Notes: generated by a model not told the origin, from the sequence alone. A stretch of DNA of 64,000 nt from Notamacropus eugenii (GCF_028372415.1 NC_092879.1:62932238-62996237); one strand, 5' to 3'. Shown: positions 23,562-34,730, counted from the stretch's first letter. A program made the numbers and translations.

Positions 23562-23758
23562 CAAAAAGTAACAACTTAGACTGAAGGGGACTTTAGAGGT
23601 CAACTAGTCCAATCTCATTCATGTTATAGATAGGAAAAGTTAGGTCCAGAGAGATTAGGAGACATTCTCTGGGGCACACAAGTATCAAATAGCAGAGTTA
23701 AGATTCGAACCCAGGATCTCTAACTCCCAATCTATTTCCACTGCACCACAATCTCCAG
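23562..23758 (-). repeat. MIR/CORE-SINE, well preserved
   Basis: 'gaaggggactttagaggtca', 'aagattcgaacccaggatct' and 'atttccactgcaccacaatc' give a clear antisense copy with an intact B-box complement. Confidence 0.85.
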
Positions 23759-24635
23759 GTTACACATCTTATAGGTTTTTTAACATAACAATAAAAATGA
23801 AAAGGTAAATTTATTTCATTCATATATTTTTAGTTCAGTCTGTGCAATTATAAATATTTTATCTCATTCTTCTTATCTAATATCATATTATTAGTTACCT
23901 TTATTGTTTCTATGTCAATTTTTATATTTCATTTATTTTTTATATTACTATTTTTATAGTTCCTATTACATGAAATTTTATATCACAAAGTTCAGAATGA
24001 ATTCAATAGACTGAACATTTTACTCTTGTAGTAGATATATATGATGGTACTCTTGGCTCATTCATGAAAAGGATTCACACCATAGTGCCCAGAAGAGCGC
24101 CCAAAGTTCTCTGGAATGAGTGTGCTAAAGATAGCTAATGATAAGGCCAAGATATTTAGGAAAATTCAGGCGCTCAGCAGCTTCTTCTGAAGTGGTGGAG
24201 GAGATCCTGGTCAGCAGATCTTCTAGCATAGAGACTTGAGCTACTGCTGGGGATATGTTGGGCCCTAGATAGCCTAACTGAAATGGAGATAGCTATTTGG
24301 ACCATTATCTCATTCTGAGAGACTCATTTGAGTGACTCATTTTGAGTATACCCTTGGGATAGGGAGAGAAGAAAAAGTCTCCCAAAGTATGGCTCTGATC
24401 TAATGACTGACCCCTGTGGGGAAAGTAGTAGTCTAAGAAATGGAGAAATCAGGAAATCAAGGCAAGGAAATGTCAGAAAACCTTCCCAATCAAGAAGAAC
24501 CCTGGGATGATTCCTAAGGAAATGAAGCCTAGCTGGGGAAAGAAACTTGATTCACATCAGGTGACATAGTGGCATCTAATGGCAAAATGGGGCTTGGGCA
24601 ACTGCTATTTCAAATTCATACTTTCCATAGCCTAA
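23759..24635. other. Unassigned sequence, strongly AT-rich at 23760-24010
   Basis: The first 250 bases are T/A-rich without a simple period. The rest shows no recognised repeat or gene. Confidence 0.45.
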
Positions 24636-24637
24636 AA

Positions 24638-24830
24638 ATAAGAGGTGAAACAGCATCAAGCATGGGACTTGGAGCTGGAAAACCCTTGGTTGGAATGCCC
24701 TTCTGAGCTGTATGAGAATTTAACTCATCTGAGCCTTGTTTTCCTCATGAGATTAATGTATATAAAAGACTCTGCAAACTTTAAAGTGCTATATAAGTGT
24801 CAGCTGTCCCTATTATTGCCACGGTGTCAT
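24638..24830 (+). repeat. MIR/CORE-SINE with 3' tail
   Basis: 'aaacagcatcaagcatggga' head, 'catctgagccttgttttcct' core, tail 'ctttaaagtgctatataagt' .. 'gtcagctgtccctattatt'. Confidence 0.75.
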
Positions 24831-25660
24831 AACTAGTACCTAATGTAACAGTAGGGTAGTCATAGAGAGAGCAGTATGTTTAAGAAAGGAATATTTTGTG
24901 CATAAAGGAAGTGGAGGGCAGGGTAACTTCTGGAAAAGAGAATATGGTTGGAAGAAGGGACAAAAGAGGTCATTTATTTTGATACAAAACAGAGGCTGGA
25001 GTTTGGAGCCATCAAAAGGAAAAGAGCAGAAGAGAGGATTGCATTGGTCTGAAAGGTCTCTAGGTTTTAATTTAACATTCAGTTAGTATTCATTTGAACA
25101 GGTACTCACTGTACCTAAAATAATCTGTAGTTATTCAGCACTGTCATAGACGTATGCAAAATGTGCCTTGATCTGTTCTTTTCTGTTTTGGAATTAAGCA
25201 CTAATTATGGATTATTGCATCAAAGCAACAAGCCGGGTCAGGGTCATATTAGAAGAGTGAGCACAATGTAAATAGTTGTAGGGAAGTCTCCAATGCAAAG
25301 AAGTCAAGTGGGAAAGAACTGAGAATCCAATTTCTTCCTTTGATTCCTTTAGCCAGCTTTAGCATTGACCAGACAATAGACAAAAAAAATCCCAGTACTT
25401 GTTGAGAGCCTTCTTTCCCCGGGGACAGATATGAGTAATAAAGATGGGAATACCCAAGAGATTGAAGGGCAATGACCTTGTTGCCTATACTTAGGTCTGT
25501 CCTTCTTAGACATGTGCATCCCAGTCCAGAGAAGATTTTGGGACTGAAGTAAGTTTTTTAGCCCAGCATCCTCCCCATAGTTCTCATGGGTTTCCTTAAC
25601 TGAGCCCCATGTGATGGATTTGCAAGGCCCAGAGTCTCTAACAGTAAGTGATTAAATGAG
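24831..25660. other. Unassigned sequence
   Basis: Purine-rich around 24850-25060. No recognised repeat, no gene. Confidence 0.4.
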
Positions 25661-25661
25661 A

Positions 25662-25856
25662 TTTATGAGGATAAAAAGCTAGAACATCACTCAGATCATC
25701 TAGTCCAGTTCTCTGACTTAACAGGTGAGGAACTAAGGCCTAAGAAAGTTAAGTGACATGGCCAAGGTCTTATAGGTAGTATCAAAGGTAAGATTTAAGC
25801 CCAGAATTCCTTGCTCCAGAAACCATTGCTTTTTCCCACTTTATTATAATACCTCC
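25662..25856 (-). repeat. MIR/CORE-SINE
   Basis: 'catctagtccagttctctga', 'aacaggtgaggaactaaggc', 'gttaagtgacatggccaagg' and 'agatttaagcccagaattcc' in antisense order. Confidence 0.8.
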
Positions 25857-26615
25857 TACCTAGAATTTCTAGGCATGTCAGACAATTGTCTGAGACAACA
25901 GATTGAAAGTGAGCACCAGACTTGAGCAATTAAAACAATGGACTTGATCTTAGCCAGAGAATGTTCTGTCAGGCTGTTGTTGGTGTTAGGAGCAGGATTG
26001 AGGGTAACTGTTGTTTGATTAGGTATGATGGCTCATAGTCTTAGATATGATTAAAAAGCTATCAGCCTTTATGTATCAAGATGAGGCTTTCTTTTCACTA
26101 TACCTTGGCACAGAGAAGCTAAGATGGCCAGCACAGGTACCTGAAGATATGAAGCCCAGAAGCCAGAGATTGCCATAATGTGTGCAGGAAAGCATGTTCC
26201 CTGTGCGTGCCCCTCTGACCTGTGCTGGCTACGCATATTATCTATGTGTATACCCCCCTCACATAATCCACTCTTTCCACCGATGCTGTGTCTTCCTGTG
26301 GGTGAGTGTGCCCCACATTTCAGGGTGGCTGGTTCTATTACTACTTTTTCTACTATGCTATTTCATTGAAAGTCTTTCCTTTGAACTATGTCCTCTCTCT
26401 GACCAGTAAAAGTAATCAGTGGGGGCTCATGAGCTATGGTAGTGAAAGGATGAAGATCCACATAATACCTGGAAGCTGTGGTAGGTTTTCTGGGGCCCAC
26501 GTGTGCGATGGGGTGTCCCTGAATGTTACGGGAAGAAAATGCCTAAAGCAAAGGAAGAAAATCATAAGAAGCCTAGAATAACAACACCTTTATATGTTTA
26601 CTATTCTTTGAAACT
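25857..26615. other. Unassigned sequence
   Basis: Short overlapping ORFs near 26178-26581 lack any recognisable domain. 26417-26475 resembles 22911-23010 (shared 'gtgggggctcatgagcta'). Confidence 0.4.
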
Positions 26616-26617
26616 TA

Positions 26618-26865
26618 GTTAAGCAGCATGGCATAGAATATATAGAAGGCCAGTCTCAGAAACGGAAATACGTGGGTTCAAGTCTAACCTCTGACACCTT
26701 TTGGTTGTGTGACCCTGGGCAAGTTAACCTCTCAGTTCTCTATGTGACTCCCTAAGCCTAAATTGCAAAGAAGGTGCTGACCTACATTGGTAGAGGTTTT
26801 CTCCTCCAGGAGTTCCCTATACCAACGAAATCACAGGTCTAGTCTCTATCTCATTTTAACTTGGT
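26618..26865 (+). repeat. tRNA-derived SINE, subtype with 'aaatcacaggt' tail
   Basis: 'gttaagcagcatggcataga' head, 'cgtgggttcaagtctaacct' B box, 'gtgtgaccctgggcaagtta', then 'gtgctgacctacattggtag' .. 'accaacgaaatcacaggtct'. The same tail occurs at 30070-30295 and, antisense, at 32526-32630. Confidence 0.85.
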
Positions 26866-26873
26866 AGTAGGTA

Positions 26874-26875
<2 letters not shown>

Positions 26876-26912
<37 letters not shown>
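26876..26912. repeat. (AC)n microsatellite
   Basis: About 17 perfect AC units following the SINE. Confidence 0.97.
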
Positions 26913-26915
<3 letters not shown>

Positions 26916-27189
26916 CAAAGGAGAATCAGTGCATCATAAAGCTGTACTTAAATTACCAAATCCAGATTTTCAGTCTTAACCTCAAACATTTCCAGTGTAT
27001 AAGAAACTTCTGAATTTGAACTGTTTCATTTGTAGAATGTCAGAACTGAAAGGGATTTAAAAGAACATTGTTTTTTTACACTACCCCATGAACAAAGAAG
27101 CTATAGTAGTAGAGATGCACATATCCACTTAACATGTCCACTTGACAGTCTTGGTTGCATATAATGTGTGTACTCAGACAAAGTGAACA

Positions 27190-27442
27190 TCCACTGTTGT
27201 TGTTTTCAGTTATGTCCTATTCTTTGTGACCCCATGTAGGGTTTTCTTGGCAAAGATACTGGAATGGCTTGCCATTTACTTCTCCAACTCATTTGACAGA
27301 CGAGGAAATCGAGGCAAATAGGGTTAAATGACTTCCCCAGGTTCACACAGATAATAATTGTCTGAGGCCAGATTTGAACTCAGGTCTTCCTGACTGCAGG
27401 CCCAGAGCGCTGTGCACTGCACCAGCACCTAGCTGCCCTGGA
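27190..27442 (-). repeat. MAR1-type SINE, near full length
   Basis: 'cagttatgtcctattctttg', 'ggcaaagatactggaatggc', 'ggccagatttgaactcaggt', ending 'agcacctagctgccctgg', the complement of the 'ggggcagctaggtggc' start. Other copies of this subtype: 36130-36394 and 59323-59570. Confidence 0.9.
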
Positions 27443-28055
27443 CATCATTGATTGAACAACCGGATTTAACAACCAAAACGTCACTTTCTTATTGCTGAAG
27501 AATGAAGCAGTTCACATACCTAACAACGCATACCTAACACATACCTAAGCAAATGCTTACCAGAATGGCTTCACAGAGCCAGAATCTACTGATAATATTT
27601 TTATAACTATATTTCATATATATTTTGTGTATAATATATTTTCTATAACTGTATTTTATAGTTATATATGATATGTTTATATATAATTATATAGTTATAT
27701 TTATAAAGCTATTAAATATATATATATATATAAAATTATAAAGCATAATTATATAGCTTTGGGTATCCAAGTTCATTATGGAGAAAAGGATAAAATTGCA
27801 CATTTGAAGTGAGGTGAAAGCAAAAGTGTTAATTACAAAGCCTCAAACAATGAGAAAGACAGGTAAACCTAGTACCAAATCCCAAATATAGAAAAAATGC
27901 AAATACCTCCAGTTTGGATTTACTTCTAGCGCTTATGACATACAGTATGTGTTTTACTGCCAAATATATTTTTAAAAGGGATTCCATAATTCCAGTAAAA
28001 TTTCAGAGACTTACAAACTAAACAGAGAAAATTTAAAAACAAACCTATTTGAAAA
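27443..28055. other. Unassigned; TA-rich simple sequence at 27590-27770
   Basis: Contains alternating TA tracts ('aaatatatatatatatata') capable of cruciform or melted structure. Otherwise nothing recognised. Confidence 0.6.
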
Positions 28056-28059
28056 GTAA

Positions 28060-29040
28060 GTAAAATCATAACATCAAAGAATCTCAGTGTTGAAATAGAC
28101 ATCAGAGACCATCTGGTCCAACCCATGGCTGTGCAAGGTTCCTCTCTATAACACCAACAATTGGTCATCTGACTTCTGCTTGATGACCACCAAGGAGGGC
28201 CACTCCTTGCTGAAGCAGCCTGTACGACTTTAGGATATCTCTAACAATATGAAAACCAAAAGGATGATCAGTCGAAATGAGAACATCACATGAGAGCTGG
28301 GAGGAACCTCAGAAGCCACACATGAGGAAATTAGAACTCAGGAAGCACAGATAACAAGTTTCAGAGGCTAGACTGGAGCCCTGGTTATGTGAGAGCTAGT
28401 CTGCTTTCCACCATACCCTAAATGATTCTTCCGAATATTGGCTTATAGAAGTAATGTGGAAAACTGCCATTTGCAAAACATCTTTAAAGGTGCACCATCA
28501 TACATTTCACAACTTGAACACACATGCTAACTATGCCTTTATTCAAGTAATCGTTAAACAACACAAGGCCAAGGACACATCCCAGGAACATGCCCCTGGA
28601 GACCTCCGTTGAATCTGACACAGAGCCATTAGTGACTATACACTTGGAGTCTAGTCATTCAATCATTTCCAAATACACCTAAAAGTACTATTCTTAGCCC
28701 ACATCTCTCCATCTTGTCCACATAGATGGATTTTTTTCTAACACTTTCATAAAAACCTAGGTAATTTAGAGGCGCAGCATTTATGTTATCCACCAGTCTA
28801 AGTAACCCTGTCAAAAAAAGAAATTGGGTTACTCTGGCAGATCCTGGTTTTGTGATAATTGCTTCCTTTCCTAACTATTCACTGCCCTTCCCTTTCATAA
28901 TCTCTTCTAGACTTTTTCCAGTAGCCATCACCAAAATCACTGGCCTACAGCTTGCAGAGTCTATCCCTTTGCTGAAAATGAGGATATTTTCCATTTTCTA
29001 GTCCTATGGCATCTTTCTCATTCTGTTCATTTAATGATCA
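28060..29040 (-). mobile_element. CR1/L3-clade LINE, antisense 3' portion
   Basis: At the left, 'accatctggtccaacccatg' and 'ggtcatctgacttctgcttg' are the complement of the CR1/L3 3' UTR. Further right, 'ggccaaggacacatcccagg', 'tctccatcttgtccacatag', 'gtctaagtaaccctgtc' and 'aaaatcactggcctacagct' match antisense CR1/L3 ORF2 as I know it. An L3-type C-terminus of the same clade is visible at 50450-50794. All frames are broken. Outer limits are approximate. Confidence 0.65.
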
Positions 29041-29655
29041 CATGGCAGATACATTTGCAACTGAGCTTAGTCTTCGTCTAAATGATGCCCCAAACAACAG
29101 CATATCTAGAATCAGACAGCCAGAAAAGCCAGATGTTTGAAGGCATGTTTACTTTTCAGTGGAAAGCACTGGTATATGTTCAAAGAGATAGAATTGGGAG
29201 TCCTGGTTTGTTTTCCCTCCGCAGATGTACCTATCTCACAGAGCTGTTGGGAAGAATGCACTTTGTACATCTTAGAGAGTACTGGAAATGAGAATTGTCA
29301 TTGTTAGCATTACATATTTAGAACTAAAAAGCACTTCCTGCCACTTTGGTTGAGCCAGTTAACACCATCAAATCAGGTATGTATTCACACACAGCTGAAA
29401 TGAATTGCTTCTTGGGGAGATAAACTAAGCTTTTCAGGATAATAAGGTGCTATAAGTCTAAGTCGTTTCAAAACCAAATATCCAGCTGAATACTGAAAAA
29501 TTCAGTTAGACATATTTAATGTTTCTTAATACTCCAATGCTTGGCAATGAATAAAGTATTCACTTTTTTACTAGATCTGCTGGGTTTCATATAAGTGTGT
29601 TTATACATATCCTTAGTTTGGCATTGACAGCAATAGTTTCTCAATTAAAAAAAAA
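29041..29655. other. Unassigned sequence
   Basis: No confident repeat. 29215-29310 ('tgtacctatctcacagagct') may be a SINE tail remnant. Confidence 0.4.
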
Positions 29656-29667
29656 AACCTCATTATT

Positions 29668-29801
29668 GTCATTTTTCCTCTTTTTTTTGGAGGTAATTAG
29701 GGTTAAGTGACTTGCCCAGGGTCACACAGCTAGTAAGTGTTTGAGGTCAATTCTGAACTCTCTGTCTGCCTGATTTCAGGGCCAGTGCTCTATCCACTGC
29801 A
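29668..29801 (-). repeat. WSINE-type SINE with TSD
   Basis: 'ggttaagtgacttgcccagg', 'gtcacacagctagtaagtgt' and 'tgctctatccactgca' are antisense. Flanked by 9-bp repeats 'ctcattatt' at 29659-29667 and 29802-29810. Confidence 0.85.
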
Positions 29802-30069
29802 CTCATTATTATTTTAATGAAGGAAAAAAATCATCTTAAGGGTAAAAATTATTTTGGTTAAAAATAATCAAAAATAACCACCAGGAATAAAGCTTGATGC
29901 TATGGTCCATACTGCCTTCTGATGTTAAACTCCCAAAGACATTGTTTATTTCCAGCCTAGCTCCTCAGTTTCCTCTTTCTTCCACCTGTGAGACTCGGAA
30001 CTTTCCCTACAACAACACATTCTTCCTCTCTGGATTTTTCTAAGTATTAAAAAAATTACTATAGGAAAG

Positions 30070-30295
30070 ACAATATGCCATAGCGGACAGATTTGGGAAA
30101 ACCTGGCCTGCTTCAGACACATAGTAAGTGTCCAACCACAAGCAAGTCATTTAACTTCCCAGTGTTCTAGACAATTCTTTGGCAAGCCTGTAAGTTACAG
30201 ACAACTTTCCAATCTACGTTGATGGAGAGAGTTTCTACACCAGGGATTTCCTCATATCAATGAAATCACAGGAGCATTTCTCCTACCACTCTCCA
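30070..30295 (+). repeat. tRNA-derived SINE, subtype with 'aaatcacagg' tail
   Basis: 'caatatgccatagcggacag' head, 'caagcaagtcatttaacttc', 'gtaagttacagacaactttc', then 'cctcatatcaatgaaatcac'. Same subtype as 26618-26865. Confidence 0.75.
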
Positions 30296-30317
30296 AAACT
30301 AAAACACAAAGGAACAA

Positions 30318-30503
30318 ATCATGGATCATAGATTTAAAGCTGGAATTTGGAAGCTATTTAGATCAACCCCTTCATATGACCCGTAAATGAGTAAACTGAG
30401 GCCTCAAAAGATTAAAAGACTTACCCACGGTCAGAGATGTAATCCACATTTGCACTCATGTTCCCTGAATCTAAATCCAGTGTTCTTTTCATTGCAATTC
30501 TTT
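30318..30503 (-). repeat. MIR/CORE-SINE
   Basis: 'gatcatagatttaaagctgg', 'aaatgagtaaactgaggcct' and 'tgaatctaaatccagtgttc' in antisense order. It abuts the 3' end of the RPS7-like pseudogene. Confidence 0.8.
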
Positions 30504-31010
30504 AAATGAACAATAGTCTAAAATCATTTCTGCATTTACAACTGGAACTCTGGGTACTCAAAAACTAACATCTTGCCTTTCAGCTTCGTATCTGTAGCAG
30601 TAATTGTTTCTTCCTTGGGCTCCATTCACATGGCTCTGCTGTACTTTATTGAAAGGGCCTTCATGGACTTGCTGCCATCTAGTTTCATGGATTGTCTTCA
30701 CTACCTTTTCATTTGGGAAGACCAGGTCTTCAAACACTACATCATGATCATACATAGTAGTCCCTTGATGGCTCCTGGGAAGCCTTTGGTACCAACTTTT
30801 TTTTTTTCTCATTAGGAAGAATTTTCCTCTGAGCAATAAAGACCATATGCTTGTGGCTGATTTTTTTTTCTCTAACTCCTACCCCAACTATTTTTGTATC
30901 CATGAACAATTTACAAGAGAAGGGGGAAGGGAAGGGACGGGGATGTTTGTTTTCTACTTTATATCATTTGGCCCTGATTTCAAGTGCCAGAGGTGAGCCT
31001 CCTAAGGCAC
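30504..31010 (-). pseudogene. RPS7: Ribosomal protein S7 (eS7) processed pseudogene, degraded
   Basis: Minus-strand translation in shifting frames gives the eS7 C-terminal half without introns: KHMVFIAQRKILP near 30805-30850, EDLVFPNEKVV near 30700-30735, KLDGS near 30670-30685, and a terminal PEFQL followed by TAA at 30536-30538, the authentic family C-terminus. Frameshifts separate these blocks, and an internal TGA follows in the last block, so it is dead. Weaker similarity continues upstream to about 31010 (a 'VPVP'-like stretch near 30935); the N-terminal third is not recognisable. No clear TSD or poly(A) remnant was found, consistent with an old insertion. eS7 is a 40S subunit protein. 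The parent gene is elsewhere. Confidence 0.78.
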
Positions 31011-31570
31011 GGAGTTTGAGCCAATGGCAACTTTGGAGCCATTTGGCAGGAGGGGTGACGCAGGAGCCAGCCTAACATAGGAGGTCTGAGAAACCAGGGT
31101 GCCTGAGACTCAAGCCCCACGGTGGACTTGGAACTTAGACTGGCCTCTCCAACTCCTCAGGAACCCAGCACTAAGCTATGCACCTAACTGCTTCCTACCC
31201 AGTGACTCCCTTTTTGCAAAAGGGGCACGAGGATTTTGTCTCCCACATATTGGGGTGAGTAAATGTGTGTACTCAGAGTTATGCCTTTTCAAGTAAATAT
31301 TTCCTTTGTAAAAAAAACATGCACAAAAAAACTCCACTGTTACATAAGCAAAGCACTTTCAAAGCACTTTATGAAATGCACATCTTACACAAATGGCTGG
31401 ATGCTGATTCCCAACTTCTCTATCCTGCTGTTTGGGAAATAAACACAGGATCCTTCTAGAAGTTCTCTAAATGCAGCTCCTGGGGCATTCCAACTTATGT
31501 GGGCCCCCAGAAAAGTGACCTTAATTTCAAAACAATGTGTGGGGGGGGTGGTCAATACTTAAAACCAGAG
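31011..31570. other. Unassigned sequence
   Basis: No recognised repeat. A short A-rich stretch lies at 31311-31330. Confidence 0.4.
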
Positions 31571-31574
31571 ATCA

Positions 31575-31980
31575 GGAGCCCCCACTGATGTTTACATTTT
31601 CCAGCCAACCAAGACACATTTATTAAAAATCACAGCAATATGTATACCACATATGGGTACACTTTCACATCAGTTCCCATACCAGAAGAGGGGAGAGGGC
31701 ACACTCCCAGAGCAGGCTTGTCCCACGTGTTTATACTTGGCGTTGCTCACCAGGGGACACATCTGGAAGACACTTCAGCGGTTCAAAGGGGCAGATGTTC
31801 ACTGATGATATCACTGTTACTGTTCTCTACTGTGCTGGCTTTTGCGGGTCCTCCATTGTCCCTCCAGTGCCCTCAATATTGCTTTAGTTCTCTTAAAGAA
31901 GTCTCTGACCCAGTTAAATACCCCCATTTTCTTTCCCTACTTCACAGTCTGAACAAAATTGTTCAAATAACCCGCCATAA
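31575..31980 (-). other. Possible 3' UTR-like sequence on the minus strand
   Basis: Complex, repeat-free sequence ending (minus strand) in 'tttttaataaatgtgtcttg', a canonical AATAAA (plus 31620-31625) followed 15-20 bp later by a GT-rich region ('gtcttggttggctgg'), as in a true polyadenylation site. No A-tail follows, so it does not look like a processed copy. An exon upstream could not be identified. It may be chance. Confidence 0.3.
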
Positions 31981-32225
31981 GAATTAAAGTACAAAGGAGA
32001 CAGATGAAATGAAATACTTGAAATATTACAATACTGCAAATACCACTGATTTCATCCATTTCTGTTAGTTAGTAAATAGCCTTCAGGAGACACTATGACA
32101 AACAGAAATCCTGTGGTCAACTTGGAGATTCCAGATAAGTTCTTTCCAACTTGGCAAGTCCCAGCTGGGGCTTATGTCCCACTAGCAGAACTTTCTAGAG
32201 AGAACCCAGCGTGACATAGAGGGGG

Positions 32226-32415
32226 AATTCAATCTTAGAATTTAGCATTAGATGGGATCTTAGAAGACTCCTCATTTTATAGAGGAGAAAATTGAAAATT
32301 AAAATGGTGAAGTACTTGCCCATGGTCCCAGAGGTAATAAGTGGCAAAGCTGGGCCTCAGAACCAGGTTTTCTCAATGCAAATATAGGATTCTCTCTATT
32401 ATACCATACTGCTTT
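32226..32415 (-). repeat. MIR/CORE-SINE
   Basis: 'cattagatgggatcttagaa', 'ctcattttatagaggag' and 'ttataccatactgc' (complement of the head) in antisense order. Confidence 0.8.
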
Positions 32416-32525
32416 ACGATGGCCATCTGCAAATAACTGAATAACTGTGGAAGAGGCTCATTTGTTTGGAGCCAGAAACAATAGAAGGAAGCTACAGAAG
32501 TGGAGGTGTCATCTCAATTAGGGAT

Positions 32526-32965
32526 CATGTAGATTCTGAACCTGTGATTTAATTGGTACAAGAAACTTCCAGGTAATGGGCCTTCTCCCAATGTAGGTGG
32601 ACACCTTCTCTGCTACTTATGGCCTTAGGGCAGTGGTTCTCAAACTTTTGGGATTCCCTTACACTCTTAAAAATATTGAGGATCCCACAAAGAGCTTTTT
32701 ATTTATGTGTGTTATATCTATTGATATATGAACTATTAGAAATTAAAACATCTTAGTATAATTATGAATGTAGTTTTGACCTTGCGAAGGCCTTTTCCTT
32801 GTAGAAAGGGGTCCTTGGATCACACTGAGGACCACTGTCTTAGGAAAATGCCCAAAACACTGAAAGGTGCAGAAAATTGCTTTTTGCCACCACTGTGTCA
32901 GAGGGGGGCCTCAGACCTCACCTTGACCCTGAGGCCAGCTTTCTATGCTCTATACCATACTGCCT
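32526..32965 (-). repeat. Antisense SINE split by a hAT MITE
   Basis: Left piece 32526-32630 ('gaacctgtgatttaattggt', 'gtaggtggacaccttctctg') is the tail of the 'aaatcacaggt' SINE subtype. Right piece 32890-32965 ('tctatgctctataccatact') is the complement of a SINE head. The hAT element at 32632-32842 lies between them. One split SINE fits best, but two separate fragments are possible. Confidence 0.6.
32632..32842 (+). mobile_element. hAT-type MITE with CAGTGGTTCTC terminus
   Basis: Starts 'cagtggttctcaaacttttg' and ends 'gaggaccactg', imperfect terminal inverted repeats. Internal 'ttacactcttaaaaatattg' and 'gttatatctattgatatatg' are typical of a widespread mammalian hAT family, whose name I do not assert. 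Confidence 0.75.
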
Positions 32966-33059
32966 TTCAAATGTGTAAAGGATTGTTTCAGAAGGCAATG
33001 ACTTCTCATCAGCCATCTTCAGGGGGAAGCTGTGTGATAAATTGTACCAGAGTATTGTA

Positions 33060-33140
33060 GGAGAAGGTATTCTTGTTCTGCTAAGTATTGGATTAGATGG
33101 GCTCTGGGGTCCCCTCCAACACTGAGACTCTAGGATGCTT
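33060..33140 (+). mobile_element. CR1/L3 3' end fragment
   Basis: 'ggattagatgggctctgggg' followed by 'cccctccaacactgagactc' matches the terminal CR1/L3 block also present at 62700-62745. Confidence 0.65.
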
Positions 33141-33297
33141 TGATAATGTCTATGCCAGTAATACAGCCAAGACAAAGAGAGAGGCTAGAAATATGGCCTA
33201 ACTGCAGCTTGGTGATTTTGAGGGAAAAAAATTTGCCGTCTAGGCCTAAATTTCTGGGTTTCATAAAGTTAGCATAGCAAACCACAGAAGTTTCTTA

Positions 33298-33495
33298 GGC
33301 ATTGTGGGATAGTGAAGAGCCTGTTGAACTTGGAGACAGGAAAAGTGGATTTGAATCCTACAAGTCACAACTACCTTGGCAACTGGTTTGCTCACCTGGA
33401 AAATGGTGAGCAGAATTCTTTGAAATGTGTATGTAAATCATTTTATACCACTTATAACCCTTTGGAAACATCAAGCGTTATTATCCTTAGTCCTC
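33298..33495 (+). repeat. MIR/CORE-SINE with 3' tail
   Basis: 'gcattgtgggatagtgaaga' head, 'agtggatttgaatcctacaa' B box, 'ctcacctggaaaatggtgag' and 'ctttggaaacatcaagcgtt' tail. Confidence 0.75.
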
Positions 33496-33639
33496 CATGA
33501 GCATTGACTATACTGTCAAGCTAATGAGAAAACTGACTTTGGGTAGTGATGGTAGAGGTGGGGAAAAAGGGAGAGAGACATAAGCCTGCTGTTTGGTCTG
33601 ACACTAGAATACAGCTGTTTACATAGGATTAACATGGAT

Positions 33640-33850
33640 GGCAGTATTGCACAGTGGTATCATTCCCTTGGCTTGGAGTTAGGGGAAATATGAGTTTAGA
33701 TCTTGACTCAGACTATCTGTGTGACCCTGGGCAAGTCATTTAACCTCTTTGAGCCTTAGTTTCTTAATCTTTAAAATGGGGATAGTACTTTTACTACCTA
33801 CCTCACAGGGTTGTTGTGAAGAAAGTACTTGGTAAACTTTCAGTACTTGA
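33640..33850 (+). repeat. MIR/CORE-SINE with 3' tail
   Basis: 'gtattgcacagtggtatcat', 'gtgtgaccctgggcaagtca', 'cttaatctttaaaatgggga' and 'acctcacagggttgttgtga' in sense order: well preserved. Confidence 0.85.
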
Positions 33851-33902
33851 CTTCTGGCCACGACATGGGCCTAAACTCAAGGCAGACCACTCAAATTCTC
33901 CA

Positions 33903-34040
33903 TCATCATTGGGAACACTTATGTAGCTCTTTAATAAGATCAGCAAAGTGCTTTACATGTGTTATCTCCTTTGGTCCTCACAATAATTCTGTGAGGAAGG
34001 TGGTAGAATTATCCTCATTTTGCAGATGAGGGAGCTGCTT
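33903..34040 (-). repeat. MIR/CORE-SINE tail fragment
   Basis: 'gcaaagtgctttacatgtgt', 'ttggtcctcacaataattct' and 'cctcattttgcagatgaggg' in antisense order, truncated after the core. Confidence 0.8.
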
Positions 34041-34635
34041 AAAGCCAGCAAAACCCTGAAGTTCACACCAGACTGAACAGTGATCAAGAAATACAATTCG
34101 AAACTGCAAGGAGTGACTTCTTCCACCTCAGAACTGCAAAAAAAGTCAGAAGACCCCTGGCAATAGGAAAACCAGCAGCAAAGCCATCGTCACCTCAACC
34201 AAAAGCAGGACATGTGTAGCCTGTGAAGCTTCTGCGGCCTGGTCTCCACTTTTCCTTAAGGTAGCAATTTCAGAGGGTTAGGTTACCTGGAGAACCCCCT
34301 AGAATAACCAGAAAGCCCCAGTTAGGGACCTTGGAAGCCCCAGGATACTGTAGTAGGCAGTGACCAGTGGACACTGTAGCACCAACCAGGCTGTTACTAC
34401 AATACTACAGGCTCAGGAGTTCTGAGGTCCCTAACGCTTTGTTATGAGATGTCAGAAAGGATCCTGACGATCCAGCATTCTAAACTGCAAATATCAGGAA
34501 GGCCCTAACCCCAGGAGGTAGAGATCACCCCAGGAATCCAGGGTACATGAAGGGACAGAGCCTGGCTCTGGCCCAAAGTCTCAATTCTAGCTCTAAAGAT
34601 GGAGAGATAATTAAATCAAAGAAAACATTAATATG
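34041..34635. other. Unassigned sequence, less AT-rich than its surroundings
   Basis: About 600 bp without a recognised family or ORF. The style ('gaagccccaggatactgtag', 'ccccaggaggtagagatcac') recalls a retroelement 5' UTR but I cannot place it. Confidence 0.35.
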
Positions 34636-34730
34636 AATATATTACACACACAGGTGTGTATGTATATATAATATGTGTGTGTATATATATGTACATATAC
34701 ATATACATGTATAGATATAGATATATCCAT
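34636..34730. repeat. TA/TG/CA mixed simple repeat
   Basis: Runs of 'acacacac', 'tatatata', 'gtgtgtgt' and 'acatatacatatac' give an alternating purine-pyrimidine stretch with Z-DNA or cruciform potential. Confidence 0.9.

Noticed and set aside
27590..27770. TA-rich region as a matrix-attachment site or origin
   Set aside because: Simple-sequence TA tract. Composition alone cannot support such a function.
30573..30815. 80-codon plus-strand ORF
   Set aside because: It is the antisense shadow of the RPS7-like pseudogene.
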